Shown here: positions 41,542 through 48,185 of the stretch, piece by piece | Layout: every line of letters begins with the position of its first letter | Position numbering within the stretch: position 1 is the stretch's first letter | IMG/VR virus record: IMGVR_UViG_3300020404_001158 | Span: 1 to 48,185 of that record | Length of the DNA stretch: 48,185 nucleotides | Source: a virus | Direction: 5' to 3' (one strand) | Notes under the pieces: generated by a model | Database searches by the model: none | Seen by the model: only the letters and a program-made list of their open reading frames with translations | What the model was told of the DNA's origin: nothing | Position numbers and translations under genes: made by a program

Positions 41542-41847
41542 ATGCCAAATAATGAATTGGATTATCAGGTTTTGTTGCAAACTTATCAACGAAAATCTGC
41601 GGATTTACTTGCTCAAGTGATAGCACTCGAAGCACGAGTTACAAATAATAATAATACTATTGAAGTTCTCAATAAACAAGTTAATGACTTGCTTAAAGAG
41701 TTAGAACATGCAAAAGAAGTCGTAGTAGAATTAAAAAGAGCAGAGTTGGAAAGGACACAAAAAGAAGAAGAAATAGTTACTTCTCCTAAATCAAAGTCTA
41801 AAACTAAACCAAAAATAATAAATAGTGTGGATGAAGGAGATTTCTAA
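41542..41847 (+). CDS. coiled-coil hypothetical protein
   Basis: The product has 101 residues. Residues about 8-75 form a long coiled coil (LLAQVIALEARV, IEVLNKQVNDLLKELEHAKE). They are followed by a Lys/Ser/Pro-rich linker (SPKSKSKTKPK) and an acidic end. It is placed between the fibre and neck genes. The role could be assembly or fibre attachment (T4 has the fibritin gene wac in this position), but length and sequence do not show fibritin. Function is open. Confidence 0.7.
   Translation: MPNNELDYQVLLQTYQRKSADLLAQVIALEARVTNNNNTIEVLNKQVNDLLKELEHAKEVVVELKRAELERTQKEEEIVTSPKSKSKTKPKIINSVDEGDF
41816..41824 (+). promoter_or_regulatory. late promoter TAATAAATA inside gene end
   Basis: TAATAAATA lies in the 3' end of the coiled-coil gene, 26 bases before the gp13 ATG. 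AAGGAG at 41836-41841 follows as ribosome binding site. Confidence 0.5.
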
Positions 41848-41850
41848 CTA

Positions 41851-42684
41851 ATGGCAAAGCCCGCTACCAAACAAGAGTTAATAGATCATTGCTTGAGGAG
41901 ACTTGGTGCACCTGTTCTTGAAATTAATGTATCAGACGAACAACTTGATGATATTGTAGATGATGCAATTCAATATTTCCAAGAAAGACACTTTGATGGT
42001 GTCGAGAGAATGTTTTTAAAATATCTAATTACGCAAGATGATCTTGATAGAGGAAGAGCAAAACCTCCAGGTGGAACTGGCATGGCATCTACAACTGGAA
42101 CTGCTAAAGGAGGTTACGGAAGTAGCACTTGGTATGAAAATGCAAATTATATAAATGTTCCAGATTCTGTAATTGGTATAGAAAAAATATTTAAATTTGA
42201 TACTAGCACCATTTCTGGAGGTATGTTTAGTATTAAATATCAATTATTTTTAAACGACTTATATTTCTTCAATTCAGTTGAATTGCTACAGTATTCAATG
42301 ACAAAGAGATACTTAGAAGATATCGATTTCCTATTAACACCTGATAAGCAAGTAAGATTTAATAAAAGACAAAATAGATTATATCTTGATATTGATTGGG
42401 AAGCTCAGGATAAGGATCAATATATTGTCCTTGATTGCTACAGAGTATTAGATCCTTCAACTTTCACTAATGTTTTCAATGATAGTTTTTTAAAGAGATA
42501 TTGCACTGCCCTTATCAAAAAACAATGGGGACAAAATTTAATTAAATTTAGAGGAGTAAAATTACCTGGTGGAATAGAATTTAATGGTAGAGAAATATAT
42601 CAAGATGGTGTCCAAGAAGTTAATGAACTTAGAGAACAAATGTCATCAACTTATGAGTTACCTCCATTAGATTTGATAGGATAA
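41851..42684 (+). CDS. gp13: neck protein gp13
   Basis: The product has 277 residues (T4 gp13 has 309). The N-terminal LIDHCLRRLGAPVLEINVSD, then QLDDIVDDAIQYFQERH, and the C-terminal NELREQMSSTYELPPLDLIG are typical. In T4, gp13 and gp14 form the neck that closes the filled head and joins it to the tail. It directly precedes gp14, as in T4. Confidence 0.92.
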   Translation: MAKPATKQELIDHCLRRLGAPVLEINVSDEQLDDIVDDAIQYFQERHFDGVERMFLKYLITQDDLDRGRAKPPGGTGMASTTGTAKGGYGSSTWYENANYINVPDSVIGIEKIFKFDTSTISGGMFSIKYQLFLNDLYFFNSVELLQYSMTKRYLEDIDFLLTPDKQVRFNKRQNRLYLDIDWEAQDKDQYIVLDCYRVLDPSTFTNVFNDSFLKRYCTALIKKQWGQNLIKFRGVKLPGGIEFNGREIYQDGVQEVNELREQMSSTYELPPLDLIG

Positions 42685-42688
42685 TATA

Positions 42689-45600
42689 ATGCCTTTAAAT
42701 CCATTTTTCCTCCAAGGATCTGCATCAGAACAAAGACTTGTACAAGATCTCGTCAACGAACAGTTGAGGATGTTTGGTATTGAGGTATATTATTTACCAA
42801 GAGAGATAAAAAATAGAAAACAAGTTTTTCAAGAAATACAATCTTCAGAATTTGATGATAATTTTTTAATAGAAGCATATGTAAACACATATGATGGATA
42901 TACTGGTGGTGGAGATGTATTAACTAAGTTTGGAATGCAACTTAAGGATGAGTTAGTTGTAACTATATCTAAGGAAAGATGGGAGGATTATATTGCACCA
43001 TTTTTAGCAGAGGGAGATGCGTACGAAACAGAACTTGCACATAGACCTAGAGAAGGAGATCTAATTTACTTTCCGTTAGGAGGTAGATTATTTGAAGTTA
43101 AATTTGTAGAGCATGAAAATCCATTCTATCAATTACAAAAGAATTATGTTTATGAACTGCAATGTGAACTCTTTGAATATGAAAACGAAGTTATTGATAC
43201 TGGTATAGAAACAATTGATAATAAAGTATCCAACATAGGAGAAATTATCAATCTTAAAATGATTGGTTTTGGAAATACTGCAACTATTGGAGTTGACATG
43301 GCAACTGGTTATGTAAGAGATATATTCTTAAATAATCAAGGATACGGATATCATTCAACACCAACAGTAACATTTTCTGATGCACCTGGTAGTGGTAGAA
43401 CTGCTAAAGCAGTTGCAATTACAACTTCTATTGGAGGTGCAAGATCAATAAAAGAAATTGTATTGACTGATGCAGGTAAAGGATATACAGAGGAACCAAC
43501 AGTTACAATTACTGGTGGTGGAGGTGTTGGTGCAGCTGCAACTGTAGGTATAGAAACCTTCAGACAAGGTATAAGTAGAGCAATTATTCTTTCTTCTGGA
43601 GATGGATATACTGATGTTCCTCTCTTAACTTTTGGAAGTCCTACATTTACTGGAGCAGCTGGAACAGCAGTAATCTCAAATAATATAGTTACTGGAATAA
43701 CTTTAAGTGATGGTGGAAGTAATTATGCACCACAAAGAAAAGTTGGAGTTACAATAACTCCCCCATCTGGTTCTGGATTTGTACAAGCAACAGCAAATAC
43801 AGCAATTGCAAATGAAAAATTAGTAAGTCTTTCCGTTAATAATGCAGGTATAGGGTATAGCGTAGAACCTGCAGTAACATTATCTGCTCCTACTGGAGTT
43901 GCATCAACTGCAGTTGTTTCTGCTACAATTAATTCTAATGAAAATTTAGAGACTGTATCTATTGCTTCTTCTGGACAATTCTATACTGGAAATCCAATAT
44001 TAACAGTTGATGCTCCTACTGGAATTGCATCTACAGCAACTGCAAGTACTTCTTATATTTCTAATCTAGGTATAACTACATTTTCTTATAGTTTAACCAG
44101 TGCGGGTAGATATTATCTAAGTCCACCAACTTTAACTATAAAATATCTCGCATTATCTGCAGGTTTTGATGCTACATCTCCAAAATATGGAAATGTTGCG
44201 TGGAAACTAATTGATGCTGATAATGATAAAAATTTAACACATCAAAATCAAACTACTCTTGGAGCTGAAGGTGTTGTCCAATTATTCTTTAAAACTCAAA
44301 GTTCTACAACAGGTATTTCGACATTTTTAGAATTAAATAAAAATACTAATGGCAGTAAAGCAGAAGATACCAACTTAAGGATAAATGTTAATGGAAATGT
44401 TGAATTAGGTATTGGAACAGTATCTATTGCATCTACTGTTGGTGGATCTGTAAGAGATGATGCTTGGCATTATGCTTATGTGGAATCAAAAAATGAATTT
44501 GGCTCTCAGAAAATTTCTCTATCAGTAGATGGTGGAGATTATTCAAGTGTATTCTTCCCATTAGCAGGAGATAAAGAACTTATAACTAATGCAAATTTAA
44601 CTCCACCTATTCTTAAGAATTCACTTAATAGTGGTATTGTTGTAGATGATATATTTTCAACTATAATTATTGGATCAGGATCATCTCTACCACCAACAAG
44701 TGGAATCGCTACTTATACTATAGATTCTAATACAATTACATATGATGATTTTGAAAATGAAATAGGTTCTGAACAAGAACTAAGTATTGATGCAACTATT
44801 GAAAATGGAAGAGTAGCATCTTTAGTTAATAGTAGTTCTACTTTAACAGGAATAGTAACTGCTATAAATTCTGCAGTTATAGACACACCTATTGGTGTTG
44901 CAACTAATTTTAGAGCAACAGCAACAGCAACAATCAGCGAGGGTTTTGTAAATAGTGTTTCTATAGGATCTTCTGGTTCAGGTTATTTGACAGTACCAAC
45001 CATATCAGTTGGTGCTCCAACTGGAACACCTGCTGAGTTTACAGCAACTGGTAGAGCTAAGTTAAATGGTTTTGGTCAAATAAGTGAATTTGAAATTCTA
45101 ACTATGGGTGGAGGATATCTATCCGCTCCTAGTGTCACTATTGATCCTCCACTTGGTCAAACTGCAGAAGGATTTGGAAATGTTAGTTCTGGTGGAGAGA
45201 TTATTAGTATAACATTTACTAAAACAGGTATTGGATATACTGTACCACCCACAGTAAGCATTGCTAATACTATTGGAGATAGAGATGGAGAGTCTGGATT
45301 TTCAACTGCTACTGGTGTTATCGTTCTTGATGATGCAGCTAATGATATTGAACGTGTTAATATCACCAGTCCAGGTGCAGGTTATCTTGGACCAGCAACA
45401 GTATTAGTACAAGATCCTGCAACACTTTCTGGAAATGTAGGATATGGAACATTCTGGTTCAATGAAGTTGTTATTGGTTCAAGTTCTAGCGTAAGTGCAA
45501 GAGTTAAGAATTGGGATCAGGATGAAGGAGTTTTACAAGTTGGACAAGAAAATGGAACATTCTTTGCAGGAGAGAAACTTATTGGACAATCTTCAGGTGC

Positions 45601-45754
45601 TATATATGTTTTAGATAAGTATATGCTACTCTCTGAAGTACCTGCAGCAGGATCAGTTCAAAATATAGATGATTATGATCAAAATGATTTGTTTGAGGGA
45701 GAGGCAGATATGATTTTAGATTTTACAGAAGTTAACCCATTTGGTGAAGTTTAA
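42689..45754 (+). CDS. gp14: neck protein gp14 with long beta-repeat extension
   Basis: The product has 1021 residues against 256 in T4. The first 190 or so (MPLNPFFLQGSASEQRLVQD, VYYLPREIKNRKQVFQEIQS, PREGDLIYFPLGGRLFEVKF) are gp14. From about residue 200 the protein carries roughly eleven GxGY-type repeats (such as DAGKGYTEEPTVTI, NNAGIGYSVEPAVTL). A probable LamG/concanavalin-like domain interrupts them at about 505-650 (GVVQLFFKTQSSTTG, RDDAWHYAYVES). The ending returns to a gp14-like tail (ADMILDFTEVNPFGEV). The extension probably decorates the neck, perhaps as whisker-like appendages; this is inference. Confidence 0.88.
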   Translation: MPLNPFFLQGSASEQRLVQDLVNEQLRMFGIEVYYLPREIKNRKQVFQEIQSSEFDDNFLIEAYVNTYDGYTGGGDVLTKFGMQLKDELVVTISKERWEDYIAPFLAEGDAYETELAHRPREGDLIYFPLGGRLFEVKFVEHENPFYQLQKNYVYELQCELFEYENEVIDTGIETIDNKVSNIGEIINLKMIGFGNTATIGVDMATGYVRDIFLNNQGYGYHSTPTVTFSDAPGSGRTAKAVAITTSIGGARSIKEIVLTDAGKGYTEEPTVTITGGGGVGAAATVGIETFRQGISRAIILSSGDGYTDVPLLTFGSPTFTGAAGTAVISNNIVTGITLSDGGSNYAPQRKVGVTITPPSGSGFVQATANTAIANEKLVSLSVNNAGIGYSVEPAVTLSAPTGVASTAVVSATINSNENLETVSIASSGQFYTGNPILTVDAPTGIASTATASTSYISNLGITTFSYSLTSAGRYYLSPPTLTIKYLALSAGFDATSPKYGNVAWKLIDADNDKNLTHQNQTTLGAEGVVQLFFKTQSSTTGISTFLELNKNTNGSKAEDTNLRINVNGNVELGIGTVSIASTVGGSVRDDAWHYAYVESKNEFGSQKISLSVDGGDYSSVFFPLAGDKELITNANLTPPILKNSLNSGIVVDDIFSTIIIGSGSSLPPTSGIATYTIDSNTITYDDFENEIGSEQELSIDATIENGRVASLVNSSSTLTGIVTAINSAVIDTPIGVATNFRATATATISEGFVNSVSIGSSGSGYLTVPTISVGAPTGTPAEFTATGRAKLNGFGQISEFEILTMGGGYLSAPSVTIDPPLGQTAEGFGNVSSGGEIISITFTKTGIGYTVPPTVSIANTIGDRDGESGFSTATGVIVLDDAANDIERVNITSPGAGYLGPATVLVQDPATLSGNVGYGTFWFNEVVIGSSSSVSARVKNWDQDEGVLQVGQENGTFFAGEKLIGQSSGAIYVLDKYMLLSEVPAAGSVQNIDDYDQNDLFEGEADMILDFTEVNPFGEV

Positions 45755-46575
45755 TGTTAGGAAGTCATTACTACCACGAAATAATGCGAAAGACAATTGT
45801 ATCTTTCGGAACATTGTTCAATAATGTTTATGTTAAACATTTTGATGGACAAACAGGTGCTCTTCTTGACGAAATGAGAGTTCCATTAGCATATGCCCCA
45901 AGGCAGAAATTTTTAGCAAGACTTACTCAACAATCTCAGTTGAATAAAGCAGTAGCAATAACTTTACCAAGAATGTCTTTTGAAATGACATCTTTAACTT
46001 ATGATGGAACTAGAAAAACAGGATTAACTCAGACTTTCAGAGCAGTTGATAAAGCATCTGATACAATGAGAAAAGTTTTTATGCCTGTTCCCTATAATAT
46101 TGGGTTTGAGTTAAATGTATATTGTAAATTAAATGATGATGCATTACAGATTGTAGAACAAATATTACCATTTTTCCAACCATCTCTCAATGTAACTATA
46201 GATTTAATTAGTTCTATCGGAGAAAAAAGAGATATACCTATAGTTTTAAATAATGTTTCTTTTGTAGATGATTATGAAGGAGATTTTGCTACAAGAAGAG
46301 CATTAATTTATACTCTAAACTTTACTGCCAAGACATACTTATTCGGTAAAATTGCTGATAATGCAACAGGTCTTATCAAGAAAGTTGAAGTTGATTACTA
46401 CACAAATACTGATCCTACAACTGCAAAGAGAGAAATGAGATATACAGTTACACCAAAAGCAGTAGAAGATAAGAATAATGATGGTGTTATAAACACTGTT
46501 GATGATGCATTACTTGGTCCAGGCGATGATTTTGGGTTCTCTGAAGGACTTGAATTTTTTCAGGATGGAAAGTAA
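45754..46575 (+). CDS. gp15: tail terminator / sheath stabiliser gp15
   Basis: The product has 273 residues, almost exactly the length of T4 gp15. MLGSHYYHEIMRKTIVSFGT, then LFNNVYVKHFD and LPRMSFEMTSLTYDGTRK, are diagnostic. gp15 caps the tail tube and sheath and makes the head-joining surface. The start shares a base with the gp14 stop (TAATG). Confidence 0.93.
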   Translation: MLGSHYYHEIMRKTIVSFGTLFNNVYVKHFDGQTGALLDEMRVPLAYAPRQKFLARLTQQSQLNKAVAITLPRMSFEMTSLTYDGTRKTGLTQTFRAVDKASDTMRKVFMPVPYNIGFELNVYCKLNDDALQIVEQILPFFQPSLNVTIDLISSIGEKRDIPIVLNNVSFVDDYEGDFATRRALIYTLNFTAKTYLFGKIADNATGLIKKVEVDYYTNTDPTTAKREMRYTVTPKAVEDKNNDGVINTVDDALLGPGDDFGFSEGLEFFQDGK

Positions 46576-47013
46576 ATGGAAGACACATTTGACGAATTAA
46601 ATAAAGCTCTTAACACTGCTTCTGATATTGTAAAGGCAGAACCTAAAGAGATGAAAATTGTAAAAACTCAAAAATCTGATGATAAAGATATTCAAAAAGA
46701 TTATGAGTACACAAGAGGTAATTTATATTCTCTAATTGAAAAAGGACAGGAAGCAATCAATGGAATCATGGAAGTTGCTGAAGAAGGTGCTAGTGCAAGA
46801 GCATATGAAGTAGCAGGACAATTAATCAAAAGTGTTGCAGATACTACAGATAAGTTACTAGATTTACAGAAAAAAATAAAAGATTTAGAGGAAGATAAAC
46901 CTAAAACAACCACAAATAACGTAACAAATAATGCTTTATATGTTGGTTCAACTTCGGATCTAGCGAAGTTACTAAAGCAAGGAATGATAAATACTAATAC
47001 ATCAGAGACTTAA
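46576..47013 (+). CDS. gp16: small terminase subunit gp16
   Basis: The product has 145 residues (T4 gp16 has 164). DYEYTRGNLYSLIEKGQEAI and the central coiled coil AYEVAGQLIKSVADTTDKLL (with DLQKKIKDLEE) fit the oligomerising helices of the small terminase. It recognises DNA and regulates gp17 during packaging. It follows gp15 without a gap. Confidence 0.88.
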   Translation: MEDTFDELNKALNTASDIVKAEPKEMKIVKTQKSDDKDIQKDYEYTRGNLYSLIEKGQEAINGIMEVAEEGASARAYEVAGQLIKSVADTTDKLLDLQKKIKDLEEDKPKTTTNNVTNNALYVGSTSDLAKLLKQGMINTNTSET

Positions 47014-47021
47014 ACTTACGC

Positions 47022-47543
47022 ATGAAATCCTGTAAGAAAGGTTATTACTATTGTAATACCGATGAAAAATGTAAGCCAATTCCAGAGGGTAGCATGGTAC
47101 AACCCGATGGATTATTAGTCAAAAAAGATGTCTCCGAAGAAAAGGAGAAAACAGATCACGAAGTTTCAATGGCACATAGGCAGTTATCTAGAACTGAAAG
47201 AAATGTTGCCAAATTGAAAAAAGCATTAGGCAAGAAAGAGAAAAATATACCTGCATGGGTTCAAGCAAAGATAACAACATCAACAGATAAAATGGATTCT
47301 GCTGCTAATTATATGCAGAAAGAAGAAATTAATTCTGTATCTGTAGAAGATGCTAATGGTAAGCATTATGCAGATTTTATAGATGTTGTTAGTACCGAAC
47401 CTTTAAAACCTTCAAAAGGGATAGGCAGTGATCTTCTTGCAAGTGAGAAACTTCAGTTATCGCATTACGACTGGAGAACAAAACTTGGACAAGAAAACAC
47501 AATCTGGCAAAGATGGACTGGATCCGAAAGTGAAGAATCTTGA
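47022..47543 (+). CDS. conserved phage protein with Cys-rich N-terminus
   Basis: The product has 173 residues. MKSCKKGYYYCNTDEKCKPI has four Cys in the first 17 residues, in a pattern common to small marine phage virion-region proteins. The middle, RNVAKLKKALGKKEKNIPAW, then VQAKITTSTDKMDSAANYM, is a helical block also common there. No enzymatic motif is seen. It lies between small and large terminase genes, and its 3' end overlaps the 47485 gene by 59 bases. Confidence 0.75.
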   Translation: MKSCKKGYYYCNTDEKCKPIPEGSMVQPDGLLVKKDVSEEKEKTDHEVSMAHRQLSRTERNVAKLKKALGKKEKNIPAWVQAKITTSTDKMDSAANYMQKEEINSVSVEDANGKHYADFIDVVSTEPLKPSKGIGSDLLASEKLQLSHYDWRTKLGQENTIWQRWTGSESEES

Positions 47544-47667
47544 AAAAAGGATTCAAAACTTGGAGAAAATGGTAAATCTTGCACAACAAACCATAGAGCA
47601 TGATAAACATGTTAATGGTTTACTTCCCAAAAAAGAAGTAAAGCATTTACCTAATGAAATGACATAG
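47485..47667 (+). CDS. small coiled-coil protein, TTG start
   Basis: The product has 60 residues beginning with TTG (47485), with GGAG at 47473-47476 eight bases upstream. No ATG lies at the N-terminal end of this frame. The body, DPKVKNLEKRIQNLEKMVNL, then AQQTIEHDKHVNGLLP, is a clear coiled coil. It overlaps the previous gene in another frame. Similar small coiled-coil proteins often precede the large terminase in marine T4-like phages. A frame-shifted extension of the 47022 product is the alternative. Confidence 0.6.
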   Translation: MDKKTQSGKDGLDPKVKNLEKRIQNLEKMVNLAQQTIEHDKHVNGLLPKKEVKHLPNEMT

Positions 47668-47675
47668 GAGTTACT

Positions 47676-48185
47676 ATGAGTGATAATGTATATTTGGGTA
47701 ATCCAAATCTGAAAAAAGCGAATACTCCTATTAACTTCACTGAAGAGCAAATTGTAGAATTTATAAAGTGTAGAGAAGATCCCGTATATTTTGCAATCAA
47801 TTATATAAAGATAGTAACTCTTGATCATGGATTACAACCATTTAAGTTGTACCCATTTCAACAAAAGTTATTAGAAAATTTCCATGGAAACAGATTTAAT
47901 ATCTGTAAAATGCCTCGACAGACAGGTAAATCCACAACTTGTGTATCATATCTTCTTCATTATGCAGTTTTTAATGATAACGTTAATGTTGCAATACTAG
48001 CAAACAAAGCATCAACTGCTAGAGATTTATTAGGTAGATTACAACTTGCCTACGAAAATTTGCCAACTTGGATGCAACAAGGTATAATATCTTGGAATAA
48101 AGGTAGTCTAGAATTAGAAAATGGATCAAAAATTTCAGCAAACTCTACGTCTTCATCTGCTGTCCGTGGTGGATCCTATAATGTC
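47676..48185 (+). CDS. gp17: large terminase subunit gp17, 5' part
   Basis: The first 170 codons are visible; the gene runs past the window end. PFKLYPFQQKLLENF (55-69) is the adenine-binding region, and MPRQTGKSTTC (79-89) carries the Walker A motif G84-K85-S/T. VAILANKASTARDLLGRLQ follows as in T4 gp17. The protein is the ATP-driven packaging motor and headful nuclease; the nuclease domain lies outside the window. AGGAG at 47666-47670 precedes the ATG. Confidence 0.95.
   Translation, partial: MSDNVYLGNPNLKKANTPINFTEEQIVEFIKCREDPVYFAINYIKIVTLDHGLQPFKLYPFQQKLLENFHGNRFNICKMPRQTGKSTTCVSYLLHYAVFNDNVNVAILANKASTARDLLGRLQLAYENLPTWMQQGIISWNKGSLELENGSKISANSTSSSAVRGGSYNV

Overview
This window reads as the tail, neck and packaging region of a T4-like marine myovirus, most like the cyanophages of Prochlorococcus and Synechococcus. 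The evidence is the order of recognisable T4-type genes (gp25, gp6, a giant protein, gp8, a DUF4815-type protein, fibre genes, gp13, gp14, gp15, gp16, gp17), low GC content, every gene on the + strand, and T4-type late promoter words (CTAAATA, TATAAATA, TAATAAATA). No photosynthesis or other host-derived metabolic gene is present, so the host cannot be fixed; a pelagiphage relative is not excluded.

Positions 1-1148 are mostly non-coding. They carry an unusual array of the near-palindromic word ATCTCGACGAG (six exact copies between 394 and 648, plus degenerate copies from 235 to 692), several inverted repeats and a terminator at 907-930. Positions 1149-10102 hold about thirty very small genes in repeating cassettes. 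Each cassette has one to four genes joined by ATGA or TAATG overlaps, then a hairpin (often AGTGGACA/TGTCCACT or CCCCC/GGGGG plus a T-run), a TATAAT-type -10 box, and a shared start of transcript resembling ACATACAAACAAA. Most products are unknown. Exceptions are an Api92/YubB-like protein (2939-3439), a predicted DNA/RNA-ligase-fold nucleotidyltransferase (5848-6774) that appears to be read from a leaderless message, a two-CxxC protein (8032-8211), a small membrane protein (7740-7889) and a 14-residue hydrophobic micropeptide (3893-3937). A folded leader RNA is proposed at 4486-4587.

Positions 10103-13115 are a transition zone: hairpins, small conserved genes, a sigma70-type promoter with an embedded palindrome (10662-10690), a glycosyltransferase-like gene and two unknowns.

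Positions 13125-48185 are the late structural operon. It encodes baseplate wedge proteins gp25 and gp6, and a 4722-residue protein at the T4 gp7 position that carries a YHYH domain and a cupredoxin-like domain with a complete His/Cys-His-Met set. These are followed by gp8, a 2364-residue DUF4815-type protein, small structural candidates, a 716-residue tail fibre, neck proteins gp13 and an extended gp14, tail terminator gp15, and small terminase gp16. Two small genes come next, then the first 170 codons of the large terminase gp17, cut by the window end. Together these genes build the baseplate, fibres and neck and start DNA packaging. The small-gene block is most likely early or host-takeover functions, each cassette transcribed separately.
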